Program-made: the position numbers and the translations under genes
The notes under the pieces: generated by a model
Databases searched by the model: none
Told to the model about the DNA's origin: nothing
The model's input: the letters and a program-made list of their open reading frames with translations, nothing else
Source: Anaerolineales bacterium
GTDB lineage: Bacteria; Chloroflexota; Anaerolineae; Anaerolineales; E44-bin32
Reading direction: 5' to 3'
Assembly: GCA_037382465.1 (NCBI GenBank)
Contig: JARRPX010000010.1
Span: 1 to 43,528, forward strand
DNA length: 43,528 nt
Part shown: piece by piece, positions 1 to 8,008 of the stretch
How the letters are laid out: each line of letters starts with the position of its first letter
Numbering within the stretch: position 1 is the first letter of the stretch

Positions 1-798
1 GAAGTGCAGTACGGCATCCGCAGCGTGTTCGACAAATCCGGGCTGCTGGGCGATCTCAACGCCGAACAGCGCCGCGGCATCGAAGCGCAGAACCTGGGTG
101 TGATCATGACCAGCTTGAACGAGCTGCGCCAGGATCCCTCTATCCTGGTGGTGAACGAGAGTCTGGAAGGCGAGGAGGTCGATGCGGGCACCAACGATTT
201 CTTCGCCTACATGTACCCCGCCTACACGGTGATGTTCATTTTCTTCGTCATCGGCACGTGCGCGACATCGGTTCTCAGGGAGCGGGAGGCCGGGACGCTG
301 CGGCGCCTGGTGGCTTCGCCGATCCCGCGCGGGGCGGTCATCGGCGGCAAGATGCTGGCCTTCATGGTGATCCCCTGCCTGCAGACCATCGTGCTGCTCG
401 GCGTGGCGCACGTGTTCTTCGACACGCCGCTGGGGCAGCATCCGCTGGCGCTGATCGTGCTGACCGTGATCGTGGCCGCGGTGGCGACGTCGATGGGATT
501 GCTGATGGCAACGATCGCCAAATCGGTGAGCCAGGCGGACAGCTTGGGCACGATGGCTTCGTTCGTGCTGGCGGCGATCGGCGGGGCGATCCCCGTGGCG
601 CCGCTGCTGCTCACCCGGGCGGAGGGTTTCATCTCGATCCTGACGCGTTTCACGCCGCATGCGCACGCCATCGAAGCGTATTATTCCATCATGGCGGAAA
701 ACGCCGGGCTGGTGGACGTCCTGCCCGAGATCGGGTTTCTGGTAGGGATGGGCGTGATTTACTTCGTCATCGCGGTGCGGCGCTTCAAGTTTGAGTGA
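1..798 (+). CDS. ABC-2 type transporter permease, C-terminal part (5' truncated by window)
   Basis: The reading frame is open from base 1 and ends at 798, so the window holds about 265 C-terminal residues. The first visible GTG at base 4 is probably internal. After a soluble segment of about 65 residues there are around six hydrophobic helices. The first starts near YPAYTVMFIFFVIG and is followed by the cytoplasmic stretch REREAGTLRRLVASP, typical of ABC-2 export permeases (ABC2_membrane family). The product should be the membrane subunit of an ABC exporter, probably acting with an ATPase encoded upstream of the window. It converges on the two-component genes. The substrate cannot be read from the sequence. 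The family call is firm; completeness and partners are not known. Confidence 0.85.
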   Translation, partial: EVQYGIRSVFDKSGLLGDLNAEQRRGIEAQNLGVIMTSLNELRQDPSILVVNESLEGEEVDAGTNDFFAYMYPAYTVMFIFFVIGTCATSVLREREAGTLRRLVASPIPRGAVIGGKMLAFMVIPCLQTIVLLGVAHVFFDTPLGQHPLALIVLTVIVAAVATSMGLLMATIAKSVSQADSLGTMASFVLAAIGGAIPVAPLLLTRAEGFISILTRFTPHAHAIEAYYSIMAENAGLVDVLPEIGFLVGMGVIYFVIAVRRFKFE

Positions 799-812
799 GG
801 GGTGTTTGTGGT

Positions 813-838
813 GGGATGTGGGGGCAACCCCACATCCC
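813..838. repeat. Perfect 11-bp inverted repeat with GCAA loop
   Basis: GGGATGTGGGG (813-823) is followed by GCAA and its exact complement (828-838). It sits 15 bases after the permease stop. It could terminate that gene, but no T-run follows, so a dispersed REP-like hairpin fits as well. A hairpin of the same build lies at 7957-7980. Confidence 0.7.
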
Positions 839-843
839 TACTT

Positions 844-877
844 CCGTGGGTTGGTTTGATGGGGACTAAAACCCAAC
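844..877. repeat. Imperfect direct repeat, copy 1
   Basis: This stretch of about 34 bases begins CCGTGGGTTGG and ends AAACCCAAC. It recurs imperfectly at 1131-1163. Its ends are also complementary (GTTGG with CCAAC, GGGTT with AACCC), so each copy can fold. The two copies bracket the five short palindromes of this intergenic region. Confidence 0.6.
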
Positions 878-891
878 ACCTGTAAGTTGGG

Positions 892-1100
892 TGCGGATAT
901 CCATCCGCAACCCATATTAGGCAGATGTGTATCTGCCATTCTATTATTTTCACTGCATTAAGAAATTGATATGCCGAGTCACTCATTGACCTCGATTCCA
1001 ATACCGGTATAGTCTTTTGTGGATAAACATCCGCGAATTATCGGCGCCGGATGCATATCCGCCGCCAGCATCTTGAATATTGGGCAGATGTGAATCTGCC
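892..1100. repeat. Cluster of five short palindromes with 4-base loops
   Basis: Five hairpins lie at 892-909, 920-937, 1019-1034, 1043-1066 and 1083-1100. Each has the core GAT-N4-ATC. Arms vary but stay complementary: TGCGGAT/ATCCGCA, GGCAGAT/ATCTGCC, GTGGAT/ATCCGC (one G-T), GGCGCCGGAT/ATCCGCCGCC (one mismatch), GGCAGAT/ATCTGCC. Otherwise the 799-1171 interval holds no gene I can support. Confidence 0.65.
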
Positions 1101-1130
1101 AATCTTCCGTCACAAAACTGCTTCTATAAT

Positions 1131-1163
1131 CCGTGGGTGGGATTGAAGGGGTCCAAACCCAAC
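1131..1163. repeat. Imperfect direct repeat, copy 2
   Basis: This is the second copy of the 844-877 element, starting CCGTGGGTGGG and ending AAACCCAAC. It ends 9 bases before the stop of the response regulator gene, so it lies just downstream of that gene on the minus strand. Confidence 0.6.
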
Positions 1164-1171
1164 CCGCGCGC

Positions 1172-1831
1172 TTATTTCGACTCCGTTTCGGCATCGACCA
1201 GCCCGTGGCGCAGGGCGAGCACGGCGGCCTGCGTACGGTCGGAGACGCCCAGCTTGCGAAAAATCGCGCTGGTGTAATTGCGTACCGTGCCCTCGGCCAG
1301 GAAGAGCCGCTCGGCGATGTCGGCGTTGGAGAAGCCGGCGACGATCAACTGCAGCACCTGGCGTTCCCGATCGCTGAGCGAAAAGTGCGTCGGGCTCCCG
1401 CTCGCCGGACCGCTTTTCGAGACTTCGGACAACAGTTTACCCGTCACGCCGGGATCGACGAAGGCCTTCCCGCTCACGGTGCCTTTAATCGCCGCGATGA
1501 GCTCCCCGGGTGGGGTGTCTTTGAGCAGGTAGCCACCCGCGCCGCTGCGAACGGCGTCGAAAAGCCATTCGTCGTCGTCGTAGGTGGTAAGCACCAGTAC
1601 GTGCACTTCGGGATGGCTCATGTGGATCTTGCGCGTGGCGACGATGCCGTTCATGTGCGGCATTTTCAGATCCATGAGGATCAAGTCCGGCTGCGCCTCT
1701 TCCACCAGCCGGCAGGCTTCCTCACCGTCGTGCGCCACGCCGACGACTTCGATCTCGGGGTCGGAATCCAGGATCCGCTGCAGGCCTTCGCAGACGATGA
1801 CCTGATCGTCACAGATCGCCACGCGCACCAT
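1172..1831 (-). CDS. NarL/LuxR-family response regulator
   Basis: 219 residues. An N-terminal receiver domain carries the acidic pair D8-D9, the phospho-acceptor D54 in LILMDLKMP, and the conserved lysine in GYLLKD. A C-terminal LuxR-type helix-turn-helix begins at LSDRERQVLQLIVAGFSN and includes EGTVRNYTSAIFRKL. It should be a DNA-binding transcription factor phosphorylated by the adjacent kinase. I chose the ATG at 1831 because MVRVAICDDQ is the usual family start; the frame stays open 13 codons further up. Its start overlaps the kinase stop by 23 bases, so the two are co-translated. The likely target is the divergent export operon starting at 3243, by analogy with other NarL-type regulators next to ABC exporters; this is inference. 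Confidence 0.93.
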   Translation of the reverse strand: MVRVAICDDQVIVCEGLQRILDSDPEIEVVGVAHDGEEACRLVEEAQPDLILMDLKMPHMNGIVATRKIHMSHPEVHVLVLTTYDDDEWLFDAVRSGAGGYLLKDTPPGELIAAIKGTVSGKAFVDPGVTGKLLSEVSKSGPASGSPTHFSLSDRERQVLQLIVAGFSNADIAERLFLAEGTVRNYTSAIFRKLGVSDRTQAAVLALRHGLVDAETESK

Positions 1832-3068
1832 CGGGCACCTCGATCGAAAATAGGACCGTCGTTCCACCACCGGGCCGGCTCTGCACCTGGATGGTTCCCG
1901 CAGCCAGCGCGGCGCGTTCCGACATGCCGCGCATGCCCAGCCGCTCGCCGACGGTCGGGTCGTCGAGGTCGAATCCCTCGCCGTCGTCGGCGATCGACAG
2001 GCACAGGCGCGAGTCTTCCTGCGTCAGACGCAGCCAGACCGAACGGGCGTTGGCGTGCCGCACCACGTTCTCCAGCGCTTCCTGGGCGATGCGGTACAGG
2101 CTCTGCTCCGTCTGCGCGGGCAGGTCCGGAAGACGATCGGGTAGATCGATCTCCAGGCGCAGCGTGCCGCGTTGGGAGACGTCCTGAGCCAGGTGGCGCA
2201 AGGCCAGACTCAGTCCCAAATCCTCCAGCTGCTTGGAACGCAGATCCTTCAGCGCACGGCGCGTCTCGGCCAGGCCCTTGCGCGTATTGTCCAGCGAATG
2301 CTGCAGCATGGCGTGAATTTCGTCCTGCTCCGCAGGGATCATCAGCTTGATCGCCTCGAGGTTGACGGTCTGGGCGCTGAGTGTGTGCGCCAACGTGTCG
2401 TGCAGTTCGCGCGCCAGGCGGTTGCGCTCGCGGCTGGTCGCCAACTGCTCGGCCGTGCGGGCGTACTGGCCGAGCTTGACGTTGGCGTCCAGCAAGGCCT
2501 GCCGCTGAGTGCGCTGGCTGGTGACCAGGTGGGAGACGATGTGCCCCACGGTGCCGAAGGCGAAAGCCTGGATGATGGGCACGCCCAGCACCGGCAGGGT
2601 ATCGATGTCTACCCTGCCCGCCACGCGCACGAGCAGGGCCAATTCGATCCCTCCAGTTGCAATTGCAAAAATGACCACGTATCGCAAAGGATATTGCCAG
2701 GCCATGATCACCACGGGAACGACCAGGATGGGCAGCAGCAGCCAGCTACGCAGTACGATGTCCGGCAGATCGCTGACCGTGGGCTTATATAAGAAAACGA
2801 GGTTGCTCAGGAGCGGCACGGCGGTCGCCGAAATCAAGGCCACGGGCAGGTAGCTGCCGCGCATGATTCGTCGCAGCCAGGACCAGGACAGGTAGCCGAA
2901 GAGCGCCAGGTTGGTGGCCAGGTTGAGGTAGAGTTGGCTCTGGGAGGCGGAAAAAAGCCTGTGCGTGTCGAGCGCGGTGTAGGCCACCAGGCAGGCGAAA
3001 TAGACCATGGCGATGCCGTTGAAGTAGCGAAAAATCCGCAGCAGACCGGGTTCCAGACGATTGATCAT
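1809..3068 (-). CDS. Membrane sensor histidine kinase, HisKA_3 type
   Basis: 419 residues. The N-terminal ~185 residues contain about five to six hydrophobic helices and no large extracellular domain, so the signal is probably sensed in or at the membrane. The dimerisation/phosphotransfer motif RLARELHDTLAHTL gives phospho-accepting H223. A HATPase_c domain follows with an N-box near NVVRHANA and the G-boxes DDGEGF and GMRGM. This is the NarX/DesK-like class that pairs with NarL-type regulators such as the next gene. On the minus strand a TATCAT-like -10 lies so close to the ATG (about 7 bases) that the message may be leaderless. The signal is unknown. Confidence 0.92.
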   Translation of the reverse strand: MINRLEPGLLRIFRYFNGIAMVYFACLVAYTALDTHRLFSASQSQLYLNLATNLALFGYLSWSWLRRIMRGSYLPVALISATAVPLLSNLVFLYKPTVSDLPDIVLRSWLLLPILVVPVVIMAWQYPLRYVVIFAIATGGIELALLVRVAGRVDIDTLPVLGVPIIQAFAFGTVGHIVSHLVTSQRTQRQALLDANVKLGQYARTAEQLATSRERNRLARELHDTLAHTLSAQTVNLEAIKLMIPAEQDEIHAMLQHSLDNTRKGLAETRRALKDLRSKQLEDLGLSLALRHLAQDVSQRGTLRLEIDLPDRLPDLPAQTEQSLYRIAQEALENVVRHANARSVWLRLTQEDSRLCLSIADDGEGFDLDDPTVGERLGMRGMSERAALAAGTIQVQSRPGGGTTVLFSIEVPDGARGDL

Positions 3069-3102
3069 CTTCTATATGATAGCATCCCTGTCTCCCGATC
3101 CA

Positions 3103-3122
3103 TACGTGACACTCGTCACGTA
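3103..3122. promoter_or_regulatory. Inverted repeat between divergent genes, candidate operator
   Basis: TACGTGAC (3103-3110) and GTCACGTA (3115-3122) form a perfect 8-bp dyad with a 4-base spacer. It lies between the kinase gene (-) and the first ABC ATPase gene (+). NarL-family regulators bind short dyads, so the adjacent response regulator is a candidate ligand. This is inference from position. Confidence 0.4.
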
Positions 3123-3242
3123 CGGATGTGGCGGGCGTCACGGCGAGTCGTGGCGGCCGGTATCTCGCCAGGCGGGCCGCCATTCTTTACCATTTGCATC
3201 GTGAACGAAACCATTCGAAAGACCGACGACATCGTGCAGACC

Positions 3243-4196
3243 ATGATTCAGGTACAGGGACTGGAAAAACGGTACGGCCGGCGCAAGCGCCCGGCGGTCG
3301 CCGGATTCGACCTGCAGGTGGAGCAGGGTCAGCTCTTCGGGCTGATCGGCCCGGACGGTGCGGGGAAAACGACCGTCATGCGTATGTTGTCGACCGTCAT
3401 CGAGTCCAGCGCGGGGGAAGGCGTCATCGCCGGCTTCGATTTGCAGAAAGACGTGGAACAGGTGCGGCGGAACATCGGCTACATGCCGCAGCAGTTCAGC
3501 CTGTACCCCGATTTGAGCGTGATGGAGAACCTGGTGTTCTTCGCCGACCTGAATCAGGTCCCCGCAGCCGAAAAACGTCAGCGGATCGAGGACATGCTGG
3601 CGTTCACCAACCTGGCGGACTTCGAGCGCCGTGCGGCGCACCAGCTCTCGGGCGGGATGAAGAAGAAACTGGCCCTCGCCTGCGCGCTGATCCACGACCC
3701 CGACGTCCTGCTCCTGGACGAACCTTCCACGGGAGTCGATCCGGTCTCGCGTCGCGAATTGTGGGTCATCCTGGCGGAAGTCGTGCAGCGCGGGGTCGCT
3801 TGCGTGGTGACCACGCCCTACATGGATGAGGCCGATCGCTGCCATCGGGTGGGTATCCTCTACGAGGGTCACATGATCGCCGCAGGCACTCCCGCGTCGC
3901 TCAAGGCGAAACTGCCCTACGCCGTGATCGAAGTCAAGGCGAAACCGCGCAAGACGATGCGCACCATCGTGGCGGACATCGATGATGTCATCCGCTGGCG
4001 TCCCGTGGGCGACCGCATCCGCATGCTCGTCGAGGACGACGATCGGGTCGTACGCCGGGTGATGAAGCGGCTCGAGTCTGCCCTCAAGCGGGAAGAATGC
4101 GACCTGCGTCTGCTGCGGCGTGACAAAGTCTCCATGGAAGACGTCTTCGTGCACGAAGTCAGACTGCTCAACGACAGAGGTGGTAAAGATGAGTAA
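3243..4196 (+). CDS. ABC transporter ATP-binding protein (first of pair)
   Basis: 317 residues. Walker A is GPDGAGKT (36-43), then the Q-loop region (YMPQQFSLY), an intact LSGGM signature, Walker B with catalytic glutamate (VLLLDEPSTGVDP), and a threonine (VVTTPYMDEA) where the H-loop histidine normally sits. After about residue 225 comes a C-terminal extension of the DrrA/CcmA-type exporters. Paired with the next ATPase it resembles the two halves of the fused YbhF/RbbA-like ATPases, here as separate genes. I used the ATG at 3243 (MIQVQGLEKRYG); GTG codons at 3201 and 3234 are in frame, and no strong ribosome site decides between them. The stop overlaps the next start by 8 bases. The missing H-loop histidine would be expected to lower ATPase activity at one site. 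Confidence 0.92.
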   Translation: MIQVQGLEKRYGRRKRPAVAGFDLQVEQGQLFGLIGPDGAGKTTVMRMLSTVIESSAGEGVIAGFDLQKDVEQVRRNIGYMPQQFSLYPDLSVMENLVFFADLNQVPAAEKRQRIEDMLAFTNLADFERRAAHQLSGGMKKKLALACALIHDPDVLLLDEPSTGVDPVSRRELWVILAEVVQRGVACVVTTPYMDEADRCHRVGILYEGHMIAAGTPASLKAKLPYAVIEVKAKPRKTMRTIVADIDDVIRWRPVGDRIRMLVEDDDRVVRRVMKRLESALKREECDLRLLRRDKVSMEDVFVHEVRLLNDRGGKDE

Positions 4197-5136
4197 GGCA
4201 ATCGAAACCAGGCAGCTCACCAAGCAGTTCGGCGATTTCGTCGCCGTCGATGGGGTGGATTTCTACATCCCCGAAGGCGAGATTTTCGGCCTGTTGGGGC
4301 CCAACGGCGCGGGCAAGACGACGTTGATCCGCATGCTGTGTGGCATCATGCGGCCCACTTCGGGGGAAGGCCGTGTGCTCGGGCTGGACATCGTCCGCGA
4401 AGCGGAGGAGATCAAGAAACGCATCGGCTACATGTCGCAGCAGTTTTCGTTGTACAACGATCTGACGGTCGTGGAGAACGTCACCTTCTACGCCTCGATC
4501 TACGCCGTGCCGCGGGAACAGCGCCGCAAGCGTGTGGCGGAAGTGATCGAACTTACTGAACTGCAGGGGTTGGAGAACGAGCTCACATGCGATCTCTCCG
4601 GCGCCTGGCGGCAGCGGCTGGCCCTGGCTTGCGCCATCGCCCACCGGCCTCCGATTCTGTTCCTCGACGAGGCGACCGCCGGCGTCGACCCCGTTTCGCG
4701 GCGGGCTTTCTGGGATTTGATCTACAACATGGCCGGAGAAGGCGTCAGTGTACTGGCCACGACGCACTACATGGACGAAGCGGATTACTGCAACACGATC
4801 GGGATGATGTACCGGGGCCGGCTGATCGCCGTGGCCAGTCCGGACACGCTCAAGGCGCAGCAGCCGGGCACGCTCTACCAGGTGGACTGCGACCGGCCGG
4901 CGAGTGCCCTCGAGGTGCTGCAGTCGCTGCCGGGTGTGATGGAAACGTCCTTCCACGGCGCCTTGCTGCACGTTACCGTCGAGCCGAACGGCGGGGCGTC
5001 TCACCTGGAGAAATCCCTCAAACGGCAGGGGATCGAGGTGCGCAACATCGAAGACATCCAACCGTCGATCGAAGACGTATTTCTCACCCTGGTCGACGAA
5101 GAACGAGTGGCATCCCGGGGGGAAGCCGCTGCTTGA
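4189..5136 (+). CDS. ABC transporter ATP-binding protein (second of pair) with altered signature motif
   Basis: 315 residues. Walker A GPNGAGKT spans 37-44 and Walker B is ILFLDEATAGVDP. The H-loop histidine is present in ATTHYMDEA. The signature reads LSGAW (136-140) instead of LSGGQ/LSGGW, so the second glycine is alanine. The ATG overlaps the previous stop (ATGAGTAA) and is preceded by AGAGGTGG, so translation is coupled. Together with the first ATPase (which lacks the H-loop histidine), the pair may form an asymmetric heterodimer with one weak and one good site, as known for several heterodimeric ABC exporters; this is inference. It powers the permease at 5194. The substrate is unknown. 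Confidence 0.92.
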   Translation: MSKAIETRQLTKQFGDFVAVDGVDFYIPEGEIFGLLGPNGAGKTTLIRMLCGIMRPTSGEGRVLGLDIVREAEEIKKRIGYMSQQFSLYNDLTVVENVTFYASIYAVPREQRRKRVAEVIELTELQGLENELTCDLSGAWRQRLALACAIAHRPPILFLDEATAGVDPVSRRAFWDLIYNMAGEGVSVLATTHYMDEADYCNTIGMMYRGRLIAVASPDTLKAQQPGTLYQVDCDRPASALEVLQSLPGVMETSFHGALLHVTVEPNGGASHLEKSLKRQGIEVRNIEDIQPSIEDVFLTLVDEERVASRGEAAA

Positions 5137-5193
5137 AAAACATAGTCAGCTTACTTCCCTGTCCGGGAAGAGCGGACCGAAGCGGAGTAAATA

Positions 5194-6324
5194 ATGGATC
5201 GTTTATGGACGGTAGTAAAAAAGGAGCTGCTCCACATCTGGCGCGATCCGCGCACCCTGGGGTTGATCCTGCTGCTCCCCGGCATGCTCTTGATCCTGCT
5301 GGGATACGGCATCAACTTCGAACGGCGCAACATTCCGGCGGCCATTGCCGATCTCTCGAAAACCGACGCCAGCCGGGAATACATCGAATACTACACCGCC
5401 AGCCAGGATTTCGAGCGTGCCTACGACGTCCTCAGCGAGCATGAAATCCTGGATTTGATCGACCAGGATTTGGTCAGCGTGGGACTGCTCATTCCCGAGG
5501 ACTTCGGCCGCAAGGTGGCCACGGGTGAGCCGGCGAGCGTGATGCTCTACGTCAACGGCGCTTCCGACCCTTCGGAAGTGAGCAGCATTCAACTCAAATT
5601 GAACGCCATCAGTCAGATGGCGGCACAGGAAATCCTCATCAAGCGCATTCAATCCACGCCGGGCGCGGCGAGTCTGCAGCTGCCCATCGATGCTTCTTCA
5701 TTGACACTCTACAATCCTGACGGCATATCCTACCTGTTCATGATACCGGGTTTGATTCCCATCCTGCTTCAGGTGCAGGCGCTGATTCTCTCCGCGCTGG
5801 CGATCGTGAAGGAGCGCGAACAGGGAACGATGGAGCAGTTGATCGTCACGCCGATCAAATCCTGGGAGTTGATGCTGGGAAAACTCATCCCATATTTGCT
5901 CGTCAGCATACTCAATCTTTTTGCACTTCTGTGGCTTGGCGATCTGCTTTTCGGGGTCAGGATCGTGGGCAATCTATGGGAGTTGGTCGGTTTGAGTATG
6001 ATCTTCATCGTTGGGTCCTTAGGTATGGGCGTCTTAATTTCGAATCTTTCACGGACGCAGATGCAGGCGATCTACATGGCGATCTTCATCGTGCTCATCC
6101 CAGCCATCATTTTGTCCGGTTTGTTGTTTTCACGCGGCAACATGCCCATCGTAACCTACATCTACAGTGAGTTGCTGCCCGTAACGCACTATCTGGAAAT
6201 CACACGCGGCATCATGTTGCGGGGCGTCTCCGCCGCCGCGCTGTGGTCTTCCACCGTTCCACTCATCTTACTCAGCGTTATCTATTTCGTCAGCAGCGTC
6301 TTCACCTTCCGCAAACGGATATGA
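5194..6324 (+). CDS. ABC-2 type transporter permease
   Basis: 376 residues. The protein starts with a cytoplasmic helix (VVKKELLHIWRDPRTLG) and a first membrane helix around 24-40. A soluble segment of about 140 residues follows, then five more membrane helices from about residue 175. The loop KEREQGTMEQLIVTPIKSWE is the hallmark of ABC-2/YbhS-YbhR/YhhJ permeases. It lies 57 bases after the second ATPase gene; CGGAG precedes the ATG by 6 bases. It should form the export channel driven by the two ATPases, with the HlyD-like lipoprotein encoded next. By family precedent such systems export drugs or other hydrophobic compounds; the substrate cannot be read here. Confidence 0.92.
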   Translation: MDRLWTVVKKELLHIWRDPRTLGLILLLPGMLLILLGYGINFERRNIPAAIADLSKTDASREYIEYYTASQDFERAYDVLSEHEILDLIDQDLVSVGLLIPEDFGRKVATGEPASVMLYVNGASDPSEVSSIQLKLNAISQMAAQEILIKRIQSTPGAASLQLPIDASSLTLYNPDGISYLFMIPGLIPILLQVQALILSALAIVKEREQGTMEQLIVTPIKSWELMLGKLIPYLLVSILNLFALLWLGDLLFGVRIVGNLWELVGLSMIFIVGSLGMGVLISNLSRTQMQAIYMAIFIVLIPAIILSGLLFSRGNMPIVTYIYSELLPVTHYLEITRGIMLRGVSAAALWSSTVPLILLSVIYFVSSVFTFRKRI

Positions 6325-6365
6325 AGGCGACATCAAATGCGTATCGTTTATACAGGAGTATGAGA

Positions 6366-7697
6366 ATGAACCGAAAGACATCCATGACGTTTCTACTCTG
6401 CCTGGCTTTGCTCGTCGGCGGATGCAGCAGCATCAACGGCGAAGGATCCACGGCCATCCAGGCGACGGGAACGATTGCGGCGGACGAAGTCGCCGTCGCT
6501 TCCGAAATTGGCGGCAAAGTCGTCGATATCTTCGTCCAGGAGGGCGACGCGGTTTCCCAGGGCGACTTGCTCTTCCGTGTGGACGACGAACTGCTGCAGG
6601 CGCAGTACGATCAAGCCTCGTCTGCACTGGATGCAGCTAAGACGGCCGTCGAGGCGGCGCAATCCCAACGCGATCAGGCCCAGGTGCAGTACGATTTGGC
6701 GCTTCAGGCTGCCAGAATGCAGGACCCCGCCGGCCAGTCGGCTTACTGGCAAATGCGGGTGACCGGTGAGTCGGAACTGCCTCCCTGGTATTTCGAGAAG
6801 GACGAGCGCATCCAGGCCATGGAAGCGGAAGTGGCTGCGGCGCAGACGGCGCTGCAGAAGAAGCTGGACAATCTCGACAGCGAACTTGCGGATATCAGCG
6901 GGGGTGATTTCGTGGCGGCAGAGGAACGCCTCGCGCAGGCGGAAAGCGCATTCGACGTCGCAACGCAGACGCGCGATCAGGCGTATGCCGCGCTGGACAA
7001 CCAGGACCTGCGCGATGCCGCAGACGAGGCGTACGACGCCGCTTCGGCCGAGCTCGTATCAGCACAGCAGGAATACGACAGCCTTTTGAGCACGAGCCAG
7101 GCGCAGACGATCCTCGAGGCCCGCGCAGAAGTCGCCGTGGCTCGGGAGAGATTGAGCCGAGCCCGGGTAGCGTTGGACAAGCTCAGAAGCGGGGAGCAGT
7201 CCCTGCAGGTGGAGGCGGCGAAGGCCGCGTTGCAGGCTTCGGAAACCGTCATCACGCAGGCCGAGGCCAACGTCCAGCAAGCGCAGGACGCTTTGCAGAT
7301 CCTGTCGATCCAATTGGAAAAGGTCAGCGTGCAGGCGCCCATGGACGGCGTGGTGCTGATACGCAATCTCGAGGTCGGCGAGATCATCTCTCCGGGAGGG
7401 ACGGTCATGCGTATCGGCCGTCTGGAAGAGGTCCGCTTGACGGTTTACATTCCGGAGAAACAGTACGGGCGCATCCACCTGGGGCAAGAAGTGCTGATCC
7501 ATTCCGATTCGTTCCCTGAATTTGCCTTCAGCGGTGACGTGACACGTATCGCCGAAGAAGCCGAATTCACGCCGCGTAACGTGCAGACGGTCGACGGCCG
7601 CAAGACGACCGTGTTCGCCATCGACATCAGCGTCCCGAATCAGGACGGGAAGTTGAAGCCCGGCATGCCCGTCGACGTGACGTTCGTGGAACAATAG
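6366..7697 (+). CDS. HlyD/RND-type periplasmic adaptor, predicted lipoprotein
   Basis: 443 residues. An N-terminal signal ends in the lipobox LLVGGC with Cys20, so the protein is probably lipid-anchored outside the membrane. A biotinyl-lipoyl half-motif (DEVAVASEIGGKVVDIFVQEGDAV) is followed by a long alanine/glutamine-rich coiled coil from about residue 70 to 300. The second half of the lipoyl domain (VQAPMDGVVLIRNLEVGEII) and a beta-barrel segment complete the architecture. I chose the ATG at 6366 because AGGAG (6354-6358) is 7 bases upstream; the ATG at 6360 is too close. This is the YbhG/YhiI-like partner of ABC-2 exporters. An adaptor in a presumed monoderm-like lineage is notable, since such proteins usually bridge two membranes; other roles are possible. 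Confidence 0.9.
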   Translation: MNRKTSMTFLLCLALLVGGCSSINGEGSTAIQATGTIAADEVAVASEIGGKVVDIFVQEGDAVSQGDLLFRVDDELLQAQYDQASSALDAAKTAVEAAQSQRDQAQVQYDLALQAARMQDPAGQSAYWQMRVTGESELPPWYFEKDERIQAMEAEVAAAQTALQKKLDNLDSELADISGGDFVAAEERLAQAESAFDVATQTRDQAYAALDNQDLRDAADEAYDAASAELVSAQQEYDSLLSTSQAQTILEARAEVAVARERLSRARVALDKLRSGEQSLQVEAAKAALQASETVITQAEANVQQAQDALQILSIQLEKVSVQAPMDGVVLIRNLEVGEIISPGGTVMRIGRLEEVRLTVYIPEKQYGRIHLGQEVLIHSDSFPEFAFSGDVTRIAEEAEFTPRNVQTVDGRKTTVFAIDISVPNQDGKLKPGMPVDVTFVEQ

Positions 7698-7783
7698 TAG
7701 CGAGCTGTGGATTGATTTGTGAGGGCGACCCGTCGGATCGCCTTCACACTTCAACCCGCACGGATTCCTGTTTGTATGCACGT

Positions 7784-7816
7784 AAGGGCCGACCTGTGTG
7801 TCGGCCCTTTGCTTTC
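7784..7816 (+). terminator. Intrinsic terminator of the export operon
   Basis: AAGGGCCGAC (7784-7793) pairs perfectly with GTCGGCCCTT (7800-7809) around a 6-base loop, followed by a T-rich stretch. It lies 87 bases after the HlyD-like gene and is the most likely 3' end of the operon. Confidence 0.65.
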
Positions 7817-7883
7817 ATGGATTGATTCAGGCAGACACATAGGTTCCCTTTATACACGGTTTAATAATCCGTAGGCGCCGGTT

Positions 7884-7931
7884 GGGGATATGAATCCGCT
7901 ATTCCTCGGCACCGGATACATATCCGGCGCC
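7884..7931. repeat. Two more short GAT-N4-ATC palindromes
   Basis: Hairpins at 7884-7899 (GGGGAT/ATCCGC, one mismatch) and 7908-7931 (GGCACCGGAT/ATCCGGCGCC, one mismatch) share the build of the 892-1100 cluster. GGCGCCGG at 7874-7881 can also pair with CCGGCGCC at 7924-7931, giving a larger nested fold. Confidence 0.6.
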
Positions 7932-7956
7932 ATCGGAAAGCATCGTGAGTCAAAGC

Positions 7957-7980
7957 AGGGGCGGTTCGCAAACCGCCCCT
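7957..7980. repeat. Perfect 10-bp inverted repeat, REP-like
   Basis: AGGGGCGGTT, a CGCA loop and AACCGCCCCT. It lies 29 bases beyond the cysE stop and could end cysE transcripts, but has no T-run. The 7698-8008 interval otherwise holds only hairpins and no supportable gene. Confidence 0.65.
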
Positions 7981-8008
7981 ACAGATACTACTGCAAAACC
8001 GTACTGCT

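Noticed and set aside
892-1100. CRISPR array
   Set aside because: The repeated units are short palindromes of varying sequence and irregular spacing, with no constant repeat or unique spacers of even length, and no cas genes nearby.
1133-2350. 405-codon open frame on the plus strand
   Set aside because: It is the complement of the response regulator and kinase genes, whose proteins have full family motifs; the plus-strand product is low-complexity and unlike any family I know.
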